64,000 nucleotides of DNA, from contig NZ_CP047654.1 in NCBI RefSeq assembly GCF_030408915.1, positions 620,001 through 684,000 of the forward strand, written 5' to 3'. This document shows, one piece after another, positions 18,116 through 27,939 of this stretch (positions are counted from its first letter, which is position 1; every line of letters starts with the position of its first letter). Both the position numbers and the translations under genes were made by a program. The DNA comes from Corynebacterium guangdongense. Lineage in GTDB: Bacteria > Actinomycetota > Actinomycetes > Mycobacteriales > Mycobacteriaceae. The notes under the pieces are model-generated. The model was not told where the DNA came from and searched no databases. It was given only the letters and a program-made list of their open reading frames with translations.

Positions 18116-19033
18116 TCACCCGGTCGGTCGCCAGAAACCCAGAAAGCCCATGCCGATGTTCGACGTCCGGACCGGATTCGTCTGCACCGGGTCCCCGGCC
18201 TCCACCATCATTCCGTCCCCGGTGTACATGGCGACGTGCCCGTCCCACACGGCCAGATCACCGGGCCGCAGGTCCTCGTAGTTGACCTGCTGGCCCATGG
18301 CCATCTCGGCGGCCGTGCGCGGCAGCTCAATCCCGGCCTGGGCGTAGGACCACTGCACCAGTCCGCTGCAGTCGAAGCCCGCCGGAGTGGTGCCGCCCCA
18401 GACATAGGGGGTGCCGACCTGCCCGAGGGCGGCGGCCACCGCCGCCTGCCCGCCCGCCCCGGCCTGCCCGTCCACCGTCGCCTGTCCGCTTGCCGACGCC
18501 TGCTGCATCACCGGCATCTCCTGTTCAGCCTGTGCCGCCGGGGACGGGGCGTGGGGCTGGGCCTCCACCGGGGCGGGCAACGGTGGATCCGGTTCGGGGT
18601 GGTTCTCGAGCGCGATCCGGTCCAGCCGCGCCGCCAGCGGGGCCAGCTCGTGGGCCAGGGTCACCAGGCGCTGGCCCGCCAGGGTCAGGGTCTCCGTGGC
18701 CATCACCCCCAGCTGCGCGGTGGCGGCCGGGCGCAGCAGCGGGAGGGGCAGCTGGGCGGCGACGGGGATCGACCTGCGCAGCAGATCCAGTCCCAGGGCG
18801 GTGATGTCGTCGACCGCGAGATCGATCAGCGGCCGGGCCTGCTGCGCGGTGGAGCGCAGCGCGTCGGTGTCGACACCGTGGCGCTCCAGCTGCTCGATGA
18901 CCGGGCCGGGGTCGACCCCCAGGTTCTGGGCCAGCGGCCCCAGGGCGCTGACCTCCGGGAAGTCCGGAATCTGCGGCGCGAGCAGGCGCGGCGGCAGCTC
19001 ACCGGCGAGGCGGTGGAGGGTCTCGACGATCAC
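18116..19033 (-). CDS. NlpC/P60 (C40) cell-wall hydrolase without an obvious signal peptide
   Basis: 305 residues. The N-terminal ~135 residues are helical (resembling ESX-associated chaperone or substrate regions), then comes a Pro/Gln/Ala linker, then a C40 domain: GTPYVWGGTTPAGFDCSGLVQWSY with Cys222 and DGHVAMYTG with His266. The fold cleaves gamma-D-Glu-diamino-acid peptide bonds. No Sec signal is seen; the protein starts [17 protein letters not shown]. Its ATG overlaps the stop of the small upstream gene (ATGA), suggesting a functional pair. Catalytic family is certain; export by a type VII route is an inference. Confidence 0.85.
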   Translation of the reverse strand: MIVETLHRLAGELPPRLLAPQIPDFPEVSALGPLAQNLGVDPGPVIEQLERHGVDTDALRSTAQQARPLIDLAVDDITALGLDLLRRSIPVAAQLPLPLLRPAATAQLGVMATETLTLAGQRLVTLAHELAPLAARLDRIALENHPEPDPPLPAPVEAQPHAPSPAAQAEQEMPVMQQASASGQATVDGQAGAGGQAAVAAALGQVGTPYVWGGTTPAGFDCSGLVQWSYAQAGIELPRTAAEMAMGQQVNYEDLRPGDLAVWDGHVAMYTGDGMMVEAGDPVQTNPVRTSNIGMGFLGFWRPTG

Positions 19034-19308
19034 AACGTCACTCCCAGTGTGCGGGCCAGGGCGTCATCGGTGGCGCGGGCCGAGGTCACCGTGGCGTCCG
19101 CGTCCGCGGCGATGGCGGCGAGGCGGCGGCGCAGGATTCCGGTGTTGTCGTTGAGGCGCGCCGTGGCGTCGACAAGCGCCCGGAGAAACTCGGCGGTCGA
19201 GGGCGCGGTGCCCTGGTCGGCCACGCTGGCCGGCAGGAGGTGGTCGGCGGAGCCGCGGACGTCGGCGGCGAGGGCGAGGGTGTGATCGGGATCGAAATCA
19301 AGAGTCAT
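19030..19308 (-). CDS. Small helical protein resembling type VII (ESX) secretion targets
   Basis: 92 residues, almost entirely helical, starting [19 protein letters not shown] and ending with a helix [20 protein letters not shown]. Size, fold and position upstream of a secreted-type hydrolase lacking a signal peptide recall WXG100/EspC-like (DUF2580) proteins, but no WXG motif is visible. ATG 19308 is preferred over an earlier in-frame start at 19365 that would overlap the upp promoter. Translationally coupled to the NlpC/P60 gene. Confidence 0.65.
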   Translation of the reverse strand: MTLDFDPDHTLALAADVRGSADHLLPASVADQGTAPSTAEFLRALVDATARLNDNTGILRRRLAAIAADADATVTSARATDDALARTLGVTL

Positions 19309-19363
19309 ATCTAATTGGACTGCCGAGGCGGGCCCGAGGTTCCCGCGCGGTAGATTGAAGGGC

Positions 19364-19999
19364 ATGGAGATTCACGTCGTAGACCACCCGCTGGCCATCT
19401 CGCGGCTGTCGATCATGCGCGATGCGCGCAGCGACAACGCCGCCTTCCGTTCCGCACTGTCCGATCTGGGCGGCATGCTCATCTATGAGGCCGCCCGCGA
19501 CCTGCCGGTGGAGAAGTACCCGCTGACGACCCCGGTCACCGAGACCGAGGGCACCCGGCTCAAGCAGCCGCCGATCATCGTCCCGGTCATCCGTGCCGGG
19601 CTCGGCATGATCGACCCGGCGCTGTCGATGATCAATGATGCGCAGGTCGGCTTCATCGGCCTGGCCCGTGACGAGCAGACCCACGAGCCGGTCCCGTACC
19701 TCGAGGCCCTGCCGCAGGACCTCTCCGGCATCCCGGTCTTCATCGTCGACCCGATGCTGGCCACCGGCGGTTCGCTGCTGCACGCGCTGCGTCTGCTCGT
19801 CGACCGCGGCGCCACCGACATCACCGCCGTCTGCGTGGTCTCCGCGCAGCCCGGCGTCGACGCGCTGGCCGACTCCGGCTACCCGGTGCGCCTGGTCACC
19901 GCGGCCATCGACCCGGAGCTCAACGAGGACGCCTACATCGTGCCGGGCCTCGGCGACGCCGGCGACCGCCTCTACGGCCCGCGCAACATTGATCTGTGA
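19364..19999 (+). CDS. upp: Uracil phosphoribosyltransferase
   Basis: 211 residues. The PRPP loop is [18 protein letters not shown], and the C-terminal uracil-binding part [15 protein letters not shown] is typical. It makes UMP from uracil and PRPP in pyrimidine salvage. ATG 19364 follows GAAGG; the upstream spacer to the divergent ESX-like gene is about 55 bp, so promoters overlap. Confidence 0.96.
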   Translation: MEIHVVDHPLAISRLSIMRDARSDNAAFRSALSDLGGMLIYEAARDLPVEKYPLTTPVTETEGTRLKQPPIIVPVIRAGLGMIDPALSMINDAQVGFIGLARDEQTHEPVPYLEALPQDLSGIPVFIVDPMLATGGSLLHALRLLVDRGATDITAVCVVSAQPGVDALADSGYPVRLVTAAIDPELNEDAYIVPGLGDAGDRLYGPRNIDL

Positions 20000-20065
20000 G
20001 GTAGGTTGAGGCTCATACCGGCGGTCGTGGGGGTCGCCGGATTCTCGGGGGACGGGGATGGCGTC

Positions 20066-20380
20066 ATGATGCCGATCAGTGCACAGCAATTTCAGAACGA
20101 ATGGCCCAGGTACGGCTACACCCTTGCGGTCAATCTCCGCGCATTGCGCCTGGCACGGGGGTTGACGCAGGAGAAGCTCGCGCACCTGGCGGGGATGTCG
20201 CGCAGCGCGATCTCCAACCTGGAGCGCAACGAATCCAACCAGGCGCGCAGCGCGGATCCGACGATGTCGACGATTTACCGGCTCTCGGCCGCGCTGCAGG
20301 TCACCCCGGCGGAGCTGCTGCCGGAGGTCGACGAGGTGGTGCTGGAGTACCGGGCCAGTTGGCCGCTGGCCCGGTCCTAG
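20066..20380 (+). CDS. XRE-family transcriptional regulator
   Basis: 104 residues with a helix-turn-helix domain: LRALRLARGLTQEKLAHLAGMSRSAISNLERNE, where LAGMSRSAISNLERN is the recognition part. MMPISAQQFQ at ATG 20066 is chosen because GGGGACGGGGA lies upstream. It sits between upp and an M20 hydrolase gene. A GTCTA-GTTG-TAGAC inverted repeat 32-45 bp after its stop may be its operator. Confidence 0.85.
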   Translation: MMPISAQQFQNEWPRYGYTLAVNLRALRLARGLTQEKLAHLAGMSRSAISNLERNESNQARSADPTMSTIYRLSAALQVTPAELLPEVDEVVLEYRASWPLARS

Positions 20381-20411
20381 GTGGGGCCGGTGCTTATTTC
20401 CGAACCGCTTG

Positions 20412-20425
20412 GTCTAGTTGTAGAC
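20412..20425. promoter_or_regulatory. Inverted repeat in the promoter region of the M20 hydrolase gene
   Basis: GTCTA (20412-20416) and TAGAC (20421-20425) form a perfect 5-bp inverted repeat with a 4-bp spacer, about 45 bp before the start at 20470. It could bind the adjacent XRE regulator. The arms are short, so chance is possible. Confidence 0.35.
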
Positions 20426-20469
20426 TCGGGCAATAAACCCGAATGCAGCACCGAGCGAGAGGATGTGCC

Positions 20470-21654
20470 ATGCCCGTCTCCGGACATGTCGACCGTTGGT
20501 TGCGTGAACACCGCGAAGACGTCATCGGGTGGCGACGTCACATCCACGCCCACCCGGAGCTGTCCAATGCCGAGGTCGAGACCACCGAGTTCCTGGCGGG
20601 GATCCTGCGCGAGCACGGTCTGAGTCCGCAGCTCTTCCCGGGCACCGGCCTCATGGTGGACATCGGGCCCGGGGACGGGCGCATCGCCTTCCGGGCGGAT
20701 CTCGACGCACTGCCGTTGAGCGAGGCCACCGGCCTCGAGTACAGCTCCACCGTCCCGGGCGTGGCCCACGCCTGCGGCCACGACGTGCACACCACCGTCG
20801 TGCTGGCGCTGGCCTGCGCCCTGTCCGAGATCCGCGAGGAACTCGAGCACGGCGTGCGGATGATCTTCCAGCCGGCCGAAGAAGTCATGGTGGGCGGTGC
20901 CGCTGACGTCATTTCCTGGGGCGCGCTGACCGACGTGGCGGCGATCTTCGCCCTCCACGTCGAGCCGAAGCTGCGGGTCGGGCGCATCGGCGTCCGCGCC
21001 GGGGCGATCACCTCGGCCACCGACGTCGTGGAGATACAGGTCCACGGCCCGGGCGGCCACACCTCCCGCCCCCACCTCTCGGCGGACGTCGTCTACGCCC
21101 TCGGCGCGCTGATCACCCAGCTGCCGGGTCTGCTCAGCCGCCGCGTCGATCCGCGCACCGGCACCGTCCTCGTCTTCGGTCAGGTCGGCTCCGGCTACGC
21201 CCCGAACGCCATCCCGGAGTCGGGCGTCCTCTCCGGCACGCTGCGCACCGCCGACATCAACGTGTGGCGCCACATCGAACCGCTCGTCGACGAGCTGGTG
21301 GGCCAGGTCCTCGCCCCGACCGGTTGCTCCCACACCCTCAACTATAACCGGGGCGTGCCCCCGGTGATGAACGACGACGTCGCCACCGCGCTGCTGGCCA
21401 AGGCCGGCCGTCGCAACGACCCGCAGGGCGTGGTGGAGGCGCCGCAGTCCTCCGGCGGCGAGGACTTCTCCTGGTACCTCGAGCACGTGCCGGGTGCGAT
21501 GGCGCGCCTGGGCAGCTGGTCGGGGGAGGGCGACCGGCAGGATCTCCACCAGGGCGACCTGCTTGTCGACGAGCGCGCGATCGGCGTCGGCGTGCGGCTC
21601 TTCGCGGCGACGATCGACGAGTATCTGGCCTCCCCGGCCTCGCCGGAAATCTAG
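20470..21654 (+). CDS. M20 family amidohydrolase/peptidase
   Basis: 394 residues. Metal ligands are in HACGHDVHTTVVLAL (Cys, His), FQPAEEVMVGGA (Glu-Glu), ALHVEPKLRVG (His) and a late LHQGDLLVDE His. The dimerisation domain is marked by GPGGHTSRPH. Members hydrolyse N-acyl or N-carbamoyl amino acids, hippurate or indole-acetyl amino acids; the substrate here is unknown. ATG 20470 follows GAGAGGA; an out-of-frame ATG lies 7 bp earlier. A second, distinct M20 gene is at 41257-42492. Confidence 0.9.
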   Translation: MPVSGHVDRWLREHREDVIGWRRHIHAHPELSNAEVETTEFLAGILREHGLSPQLFPGTGLMVDIGPGDGRIAFRADLDALPLSEATGLEYSSTVPGVAHACGHDVHTTVVLALACALSEIREELEHGVRMIFQPAEEVMVGGAADVISWGALTDVAAIFALHVEPKLRVGRIGVRAGAITSATDVVEIQVHGPGGHTSRPHLSADVVYALGALITQLPGLLSRRVDPRTGTVLVFGQVGSGYAPNAIPESGVLSGTLRTADINVWRHIEPLVDELVGQVLAPTGCSHTLNYNRGVPPVMNDDVATALLAKAGRRNDPQGVVEAPQSSGGEDFSWYLEHVPGAMARLGSWSGEGDRQDLHQGDLLVDERAIGVGVRLFAATIDEYLASPASPEI

Positions 21655-21750
21655 GTTCTGGCGCGTCGCCCCGGATGAACCATGCCGGAAACCCCGGACC
21701 CGCTAGGATGGGCGGACGGTACAGCCAGCATCGTTTTCGGAGGAGACACC

Positions 21751-23157
21751 TTGACTGCACGAATCGTCATCATCGGCGGCGGTCCCGCAGGCTATGAAGC
21801 CGCACTGTCGGGACAGAAGTTCGACGCCGAGATCACGCTCATCGAGGACAACGGTGCCGGTGGCTCCTCGGTCCTGCTCGACTGCGTCCCCTCCAAGTCC
21901 TTCATCGCCGGCGCGAACATCAAGACCGACCTGCGCCGCGCCGACGCCATGGGCCTGAACGAGGGCATCGGCAAGACCCACCTGTCACTGACGGCCCTCA
22001 ACGAGCGCGTCCTCGACCTGGCGGCCCGCCAGTCCGGCGACATCCGCCAGCAGCTGGTCGACAGCGGCGTCCGCGTCATCGAGGGGCGCGGCTACTTCGC
22101 CGAGGAGCAGTCCGCCACCACCGTGCACAAGGTGCAGGTGGACAAGGCCGACGGCACCACCGAGGTCATCGAGTGCGACATGGTGCTCATCGGCACGGGC
22201 GCCACCCCGCGCGTGCTGCCCGCGGCCGCCCCGGACGGGGACCGCATCCTGGACTGGCGCCAGGTCTACGGCCTCAAGGAACTGCCGGAGCATCTCATCG
22301 TCGTCGGTTCCGGCGTGACCGGCGCCGAGTTCGTCTCCGCCTTCGCCGAGCTCGGTGTGCAGGTGACGATGGTCGCCTCCCGCGACCGCATCCTTCCGCA
22401 CGACGACTCGGACGCGGCCGACACCCTCGAGACCGTCCTGGCCGAGCGCGGCGTGAACCTGGTCAAGCACGCGCGCGTCGAGGAGGTCATCAACACCGGC
22501 TCGGGCGTCATCGTCCGCACCCAGGACGGTCGCGAGATCGAGGGCTCCCACGCGCTGATGTCGATTGGTTCCGTCCCCAACACGAAGGACCTGGGCCTGG
22601 ACTGCGTGGGCGTCGAGACCGAGCCCTCCGGACACATCAAGGTCGACCGCGTCTCGCGGACCAACGTCCCCGGCATCTACGCCGCCGGCGACTGCTCGGC
22701 GCTCATGCCGCTGGCCTCGGTCGCCGCGATGCAGGGCCGCATCGCCATGTACCACTACCTCGGTGAGGGCGTGTCCCCGCTGCGCCTGAAGACGGTCGCC
22801 ACCGCGGTGTTCACCCGTCCGGAGATCGCGGCGGTGGGCATCACCGAGAAGCAGATCCTCGACGGCGAGGCCTCCGCCCGCATGATCACGCTGCCGCTGA
22901 CGTCGAACCCGCGCGCCAAGATGCGCTCGCTCAAGCACGGTTTCGTCAAACTCTTCTGCCGCCAGCACTCCGGCATCATCATCGGCGGCGTGGTGGTCGC
23001 CCCGACCGCCTCGGAGCTGATTCTGCCGATCGCGGTGGCGGTGACCAACAACCTCACCGTCGACAACCTGGCCGACACCTTCGCCGTCTACCCCTCGCTG
23101 TCGGGTTCGATCACCGAGGCGGCGCGCCGCCTGGTCGCCCACGACGACCTGGAGTAG
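21751..23157 (+). CDS. lpdA: NAD(P)H-quinone reductase of the LpdA type (flavin disulfide reductase family, no redox disulfide)
   Basis: 468 residues from TTG 21751, chosen because GGAGGAGA lies directly upstream and the protein then begins at the FAD motif RIVIIGGGPAGYEAAL. The NAD(P)-binding motif LIVVGSGVTGAEFVSAF and second FAD segment GIYAAGDCSALMPLASVA are intact. The position of the usual CxxxxC disulfide reads GGSSVLLDCVPSKSF, with only one Cys, so it cannot be a dihydrolipoamide dehydrogenase. This pattern matches mycobacterial LpdA (Rv3303c), a quinone reductase. Confidence 0.88.
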   Translation: MTARIVIIGGGPAGYEAALSGQKFDAEITLIEDNGAGGSSVLLDCVPSKSFIAGANIKTDLRRADAMGLNEGIGKTHLSLTALNERVLDLAARQSGDIRQQLVDSGVRVIEGRGYFAEEQSATTVHKVQVDKADGTTEVIECDMVLIGTGATPRVLPAAAPDGDRILDWRQVYGLKELPEHLIVVGSGVTGAEFVSAFAELGVQVTMVASRDRILPHDDSDAADTLETVLAERGVNLVKHARVEEVINTGSGVIVRTQDGREIEGSHALMSIGSVPNTKDLGLDCVGVETEPSGHIKVDRVSRTNVPGIYAAGDCSALMPLASVAAMQGRIAMYHYLGEGVSPLRLKTVATAVFTRPEIAAVGITEKQILDGEASARMITLPLTSNPRAKMRSLKHGFVKLFCRQHSGIIIGGVVVAPTASELILPIAVAVTNNLTVDNLADTFAVYPSLSGSITEAARRLVAHDDLE

Positions 23158-23180
23158 TCGCGCGGGCGTCGGCAGGCGTC

Positions 23181-25364
23181 CTACGCCAGGCCGTGACGGG
23201 CCTTGAACTCGCGTCGGCGCGCGTGCAGGATCGGCTCGGTGTAGCCCGAGGGCTGCGTCGTGCCCTGCAGGATGAGATCCTTGGCCGCCTGGAAGCCGAT
23301 GGAGTTGTCGAAGTCGGCGGCCATCGGCAGGTAGTTCGGGTCGTCGGCGTTCTGCTGGTCGACGAGCACGGCCATGCGCTCCAGGGAATCGACGACCTCC
23401 TCGGCGGTGACGACGTTGTGGCGAATCCAGTTCGCCAGGATCTGGGAGGAGATGCGCAGTGTCGCCCGGTCCTCCATCAGCTGGGTGTCGTGGATGTCGG
23501 GGACGCGGGAGCAGCCGACGCCCTGCTCGATCCAGCGCACGACGTAGCCGAGGATGGACTGACAGTTGTTGTCCATCTCCTCACGCTTGTCCTCCGCGGT
23601 GTAGTCGTCCTGCCGGACCGGGACGGTGAGCAGGTCGTGGAAGCGCTCGCGGCGCCCGCGGCTGCGCAGCTCGTCCTGGACGCTGGCGACGTCGACCAGG
23701 TGGTAGTGGGTCGCGTGCAGGGTGGCGGCGGTGGGGGAGGGGACCCAGGCGGTGTTGGCGCCCTCGCGCAGCTGACCGATCTTGGTGTCGACCATGCCCC
23801 GCATGAGGTCGGTCATCGCCCACATGCCCTTGCCGATCTGCGCCCTGCCCGGCAGCGCGTGCGCGATGCCGGCGTCGACGTTGTTGTCCTCGTAGGCCTG
23901 CTTCCAGGCGGCGGTCTGCATGGCGGCCTTGCGCTCCATCGGGCCGGCCTCCATGGAGGAGTGGATCTCGTCGCCGGTGCGGTCGAGGAAGCCGGTGTTG
24001 ATGAAGGCCAGACGGTCGGCGACGGCCATGATGCAGGCGTCGAGGTTGACGGAGGTGCGGCGCTCCTCGTCCATGACCCCGACCTTCAGGGTGAAGCGCT
24101 CGAGGCCGAGCAGATCTTCGACGGCGGCGAAGAGGTCGTTGGTGAAGGCGACCTCCTCCGGGCCGTGCTGCTTCGGCTTGACGATGTAGATCGAGCCGGT
24201 GCGGGAGTTGCGCAGCGGGTTGTCGGCCTCCAGCGAGGGCAGCGCCGCCAGGGTGGTGAAGACGGCGTCCATGAGGCCCTCGTAGATCTCCTCCCCGTCA
24301 ACCATGATCGCCGGGTTGGTCATGAGGTGGCCGACGTTGCGGCACAGCAGCAGGGAACGGCCGTGCAGACGGATGGGGGAGCCGTCGGCGCCGGTGAACT
24401 CGAGGTCCTCGTTGAGGCGGCGGGTGAAGGTTGTGCCGCCCTTGCTCATCTCCGCGGTGAGCTCGCCGGTGCACAGGCCGTGCCAGTTGGCGTAGCCGAG
24501 GGTCTTGTCGGTGGCGTCGACGGCGGCGACCGAATCCTCGAAGTCGATGATGGTTGAGGTGGCGGACTCCAGTCTGACGTCGTTGACGCCGGCGGCGTCG
24601 TCCTTGCCGATCGGGCCGGTGCGGTCGATGTCGATGATCGCGTGCAGGTCGTTGTTGCGCAGCAGGAGGGCGCTCGGGTTGGCGCGATCACCCTGGTAGC
24701 CGCGGTAGCGCTCCGGGTTGGCCAGGGTGATCATCGAGCCGTTGACGATGGCGGACAGGCCGCCGCCGGTGATGACGTATTCGGTGACGTCGGCGTGGGA
24801 GCCCTGGGACAGCGGGGCGATCTCGTCGAGCAGGGTGCGCGCCCAGGCGATGACCCGTCCGCCGCGGACCGGGTTGTAGCCCCGGCCGACCTCGCCGCCG
24901 TGGGCGTCGGAGATGACGTCGGATCCGTAGAGGGCGTCGTAGAGCGAACCCCAGCGGGCGTTGGCGGCGTTGAGCGCGTAACGGCTGTTGAGGACGGGGA
25001 CGACCAGCTGGGGGCCGGCGATGCGGCCGATTTCCTCGTCGACGTTGGCGGTCCGGATCGGCTCATCGGCCGGGCGCTCGACGAGGTAGCCGATGGAGCG
25101 CAGGAACTGCTCGAGCTCGGCCGGATCTGGCTGGCCCGGGTGGGTGCGGTGGTAGTCGTCGAGCTGGCTCTGGAGCTCATCGCGGCGGGCGAGCAGGGCG
25201 CGGTTGCGCGGGGTGAACTCGGCGACGATGTCGGCCAGGCCCTGCCACAGGTGCTCCGGGTCGACGCCGGCGCGGGGGCAGAGGACGTCGGTGGCGTAAG
25301 CGTGCAGCGAGTCGGCGACGTCGAGGCCGGCGACATTGACGTAGGTGGTGGTCGAGGCGGTCAT
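23181..25364 (-). CDS. glcB: Malate synthase G
   Basis: 727 residues, the usual length for the G isoform (C. glutamicum calls it aceB). Conserved segments include [52 protein letters not shown] (catalytic Arg and Glu region) and [23 protein letters not shown]. It condenses glyoxylate with acetyl-CoA to malate in the glyoxylate cycle. ATG 25364 has a consensus AGGAGG site. It diverges from isocitrate lyase across a 418-bp control region, so both glyoxylate-cycle enzymes are coordinately expressed. Confidence 0.97.
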   Translation of the reverse strand: MTASTTTYVNVAGLDVADSLHAYATDVLCPRAGVDPEHLWQGLADIVAEFTPRNRALLARRDELQSQLDDYHRTHPGQPDPAELEQFLRSIGYLVERPADEPIRTANVDEEIGRIAGPQLVVPVLNSRYALNAANARWGSLYDALYGSDVISDAHGGEVGRGYNPVRGGRVIAWARTLLDEIAPLSQGSHADVTEYVITGGGLSAIVNGSMITLANPERYRGYQGDRANPSALLLRNNDLHAIIDIDRTGPIGKDDAAGVNDVRLESATSTIIDFEDSVAAVDATDKTLGYANWHGLCTGELTAEMSKGGTTFTRRLNEDLEFTGADGSPIRLHGRSLLLCRNVGHLMTNPAIMVDGEEIYEGLMDAVFTTLAALPSLEADNPLRNSRTGSIYIVKPKQHGPEEVAFTNDLFAAVEDLLGLERFTLKVGVMDEERRTSVNLDACIMAVADRLAFINTGFLDRTGDEIHSSMEAGPMERKAAMQTAAWKQAYEDNNVDAGIAHALPGRAQIGKGMWAMTDLMRGMVDTKIGQLREGANTAWVPSPTAATLHATHYHLVDVASVQDELRSRGRRERFHDLLTVPVRQDDYTAEDKREEMDNNCQSILGYVVRWIEQGVGCSRVPDIHDTQLMEDRATLRISSQILANWIRHNVVTAEEVVDSLERMAVLVDQQNADDPNYLPMAADFDNSIGFQAAKDLILQGTTQPSGYTEPILHARRREFKARHGLA

Positions 25365-25782
25365 GGGATCCTCCTGGGTGTCACGGGTAGGTGGTGTGGT
25401 GTGGGCAACACTATGGGAGGTGAGTGGCTTGGGAAACGGTCCGGCCGATTTTGCAGCTTCCGCCACCCCCAACAAAGATCATCCCATCTGAGGTTTCGCG
25501 TGCTCCGGCGCAAATAAGTGGGTTGGCCTGCACAGAAGCGGGAATCCCCGGAAAGGTGTCTACGTGCGGAAACGGGGAATTGGTGTTCACAAACCGGAGG
25601 TGGCCCTTTACACAAGTTTCGCAAATAAGCGGGAATCCCCCCACACCAAACTTCACAGAGAAGATCGTTGACTCGGACGACTGTGGACCGCAGGATGTGA
25701 ACCACGCCACGAGGAGCCAGCCGCTCCCACCGAACGCGTCCCCCACACTTCCTCACCGCCACACAGAACGAGAGGCCACGCC
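25365..25782. promoter_or_regulatory. Divergent glcB-aceA control region with repeated elements
   Basis: This 418-bp spacer contains a 14-bp direct repeat, CGCAAATAAG(T/C)GGG, at 25509-25522 and 25620-25633, and an identical 14-mer AAGCGGGAATCCCC at 25536-25549 and 25627-25640. At the second site the two elements overlap. Near 25460 there is an ACCCCCA run resembling a RamA half-site, and GTTTCGCAAAT (about 25615) resembles RamB-type sites. In C. glutamicum RamA, RamB and GlxR act in the corresponding spacer; which bind here is not shown. It is less GC-rich than its surroundings. Confidence 0.65.
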
Positions 25783-27111
25783 ATGAGCACCACTGGAACC
25801 CCCCGCACCGCAGCCGAGATCCAGCAGGACTGGGACACCAACCCCCGCTGGGAGGGCATCACCCGCGACTACACCGCCGAGCAGGTCGCCGAGCTGCAGG
25901 GCAACGTCCTGGAGGCCAACACCCTCGCCCGCCGCGGCTCCGAGATCCTCTTCGAGGAGATCACCAGGGGCGACGGCCACTACATCAACTCCCTGGGCGC
26001 CCTGACCGGCAACCAGGCCGTCCAGCAGGTCCGCGCCGGCCTCAAGGCCGTCTACCTCTCCGGTTGGCAGGTCGCCGGCGACGCCAACCTCTCCGGCCAC
26101 ACCTACCCGGACCAGTCCCTCTACCCGGCGAACTCCGTCCCCAACGTCGTGCGCCGCATCAACAACGCCCTGCTGCGCGCCGACGAGATCTCCCGCGTCG
26201 AGGGCGATGACTCCGTCGACAACTGGCTCGTCCCGATCGTCGCCGACGGCGAGGCCGGCTTCGGTGGCGCCCTCAACGTCTACGAGCTGCAGAAGGCCAT
26301 GATCACCGCCGGCGCCGCAGGCACCCACTGGGAGGACCAGCTCGCCTCCGAGAAGAAGTGTGGCCACCTGGGCGGCAAGGTCCTCATCCCCACCCAGCAG
26401 CACATCCGCACCCTCTCCTCCGCCCGCCTGGCCGCGGACGTCATGGACACCCCGACCGTCATCATCGCCCGCACCGACGCCGAGGCCGCCACCCTCATCA
26501 CCTCCGACGTCGACGAGCGCGACAAGCCCTTCATCACCGGCGACCGCACCGCCGAGGGCTACTACCAGGTCAAGAACGGCCTCGAGCCGTGCATCGCGCG
26601 CGCCAAGTCCTACGCCCCCTACGCCGACATGATCTGGATGGAGACCGGCACCCCGGACCTGGAGCTCGCCAAGAAGTTCGCCGAGGGCGTCAAGGAGGAG
26701 TTCCCCGACCAGCTCCTGGCCTACAACTGCTCCCCGTCCTTCAACTGGTCCGCCCACCTCGAGGCCGACGAGATCGCCAAGTTCCAGAAGGAGCTCGGCG
26801 CCATGGGCTTCACCTTCCAGTTCATCACCCTGGCCGGCTTCCACTCCCTCAACTACGGCATGTTCGACCTGGCCCACGGTTACGCCCGTGAGGGCATGAC
26901 CGCCTTCGTCGACCTGCAGAACCGCGAGTTCAAGGCCGCCGAGGAGCGTGGCTTCACCGCCGTCAAGCACCAGCGCGAGGTCGGCGCCGGATACTTCGAC
27001 CAGATCGCCACCACCGTCGACCCGAACTCCTCCACCACCGCCCTCAAGGGCTCCACCGAGGAAGGTCAGTTCCACGTCGGGACTCCGGCCTCCGCCTCCG
27101 CCACCATGTAA
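25783..27111 (+). CDS. aceA: Isocitrate lyase
   Basis: 442 residues. The active-site loop [19 protein letters not shown] carries the catalytic Cys of [18 protein letters not shown] and NCSPSFNW are conserved substrate- and Mg-binding segments. It splits isocitrate to glyoxylate and succinate. AACGAGAGG precedes ATG 25783. Codon use is strongly biased to C-ending codons, suggesting high expression. The RraA-like gene follows 13 bp later. Confidence 0.97.
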   Translation: MSTTGTPRTAAEIQQDWDTNPRWEGITRDYTAEQVAELQGNVLEANTLARRGSEILFEEITRGDGHYINSLGALTGNQAVQQVRAGLKAVYLSGWQVAGDANLSGHTYPDQSLYPANSVPNVVRRINNALLRADEISRVEGDDSVDNWLVPIVADGEAGFGGALNVYELQKAMITAGAAGTHWEDQLASEKKCGHLGGKVLIPTQQHIRTLSSARLAADVMDTPTVIIARTDAEAATLITSDVDERDKPFITGDRTAEGYYQVKNGLEPCIARAKSYAPYADMIWMETGTPDLELAKKFAEGVKEEFPDQLLAYNCSPSFNWSAHLEADEIAKFQKELGAMGFTFQFITLAGFHSLNYGMFDLAHGYAREGMTAFVDLQNREFKAAEERGFTAVKHQREVGAGYFDQIATTVDPNSSTTALKGSTEEGQFHVGTPASASATM

Positions 27112-27124
27112 AGGAAAGACCCCC

Positions 27125-27613
27125 ATGTGCACCTTCATCCCCACCGCCGACATCGCCGACATCTACGGCAACGACGTCGTCAGCTGCGACACGCAGATGC
27201 GCGACTTCGGAGGCAAGACCGACTTCGCGGGCCGCATCGTGACCATCCGTTGTTTTCAGGACAACCAGCTGGTCAAGGAGACGCTGAACAGTCCCGGCGA
27301 AGGTAAGGTCCTCGTCGTCGACGCCGGGGGTAACACGCAGACCGCCATGGTCGGCGACAAGATCGCCCAGGCGGCGGTGGACAACGGATGGAGGGGCATC
27401 GTGGTCAACGGGGCAATCCGTGACTCGGCGGGCATTGCGCAACTGCCCATCGCGGTCAAGGCCATCGGCACCAACCCCCGCAAATCGGCCAAGGACGGAC
27501 TCGGGGTGATGGAGGTCCCGCTCACCTTCGGCGGAGTCACCTTCATTCCCGGGCACACGCTCTATGCGGACAGCGACGGCATCATCCTCATGCCGGAGCC
27601 GCTGATGAACTGA
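27125..27613 (+). CDS. RraA family protein (ribonuclease-activity regulator / HMG aldolase-like)
   Basis: 162 residues. [40 protein letters not shown] and NPRKS are the RraA/HMG-aldolase hallmarks (Asp and Arg of the GxIRD motif). E. coli RraA inhibits RNase E; other members are 4-hydroxy-4-methyl-2-oxoglutarate/oxaloacetate aldolases. Sequence alone does not decide, but linkage to aceA hints at a metabolic role. ATG 27125 follows AAAGGAAAG, 13 bp after aceA, so likely one transcript. Confidence 0.88.
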   Translation: MCTFIPTADIADIYGNDVVSCDTQMRDFGGKTDFAGRIVTIRCFQDNQLVKETLNSPGEGKVLVVDAGGNTQTAMVGDKIAQAAVDNGWRGIVVNGAIRDSAGIAQLPIAVKAIGTNPRKSAKDGLGVMEVPLTFGGVTFIPGHTLYADSDGIILMPEPLMN

Positions 27614-27939
27614 TGCGCCCCGGGTGACCCCCGCCGGCGCCGCTGAACCGGATGGTTCCCGAAGGGGAGGGCATGATTCCGATACGTTATCGGGGTCATG
27701 CCCGCTCGTCGTTTCCGGAGCTTCCCGACGCTGACCGTGTCCGTCGACCGGCCCGGGCCTCCTTGCGGGCCGGCGTCCGTGGGTGGGGCTAAACTCCTGA
27801 CCCGTGCCGCCCGCCCGGTCATTCCGTACTCCGTCCGAGGGTGGAAATGGGCGCGGGAAAAGTTATACTATCTTCTTAGGCATACTTTCCTATCGGATAA
27901 TTTATCGGCAGGCGCAGAACGAGGGGTGGGCATCAGGTC
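27614..27939. other. Intergenic region between the RraA-like gene and the MarR gene
   Basis: 326 bp. It holds a hairpin GGGCATGA (27669-27676) / TCATGCCC (27696-27703) with inner CCGAT/ATCGG, possibly ending the aceA-rraA transcript although no T-run follows. A second GC-rich hairpin, CCGGCCCG/CGGGCCGG, lies at 27748-27773. The last ~80 bp is AT-rich promoter-like DNA. No gene seen. Confidence 0.5.
27873..27901 (+). promoter_or_regulatory. Probable promoter of the marR gene
   Basis: A -35-like TTCTTA (27873-27878), 17-bp spacer and -10 GATAAT (27896-27901) precede ATG 27940 by about 38 bp. A second candidate -10, TATACT at 27864-27869, has a weak GTGGAA -35 at 27841-27846. TATCGGATAATTTATCGG at 27891-27908 contains a TATCGG direct repeat that may be an autoregulatory site. 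Confidence 0.5.

Noticed and set aside
27876..27893. Possible second DtxR box TTAGG-N8-CCTAT before marR
   Set aside because: Spacing is one base short and the inner positions do not match; it overlaps the predicted promoter.
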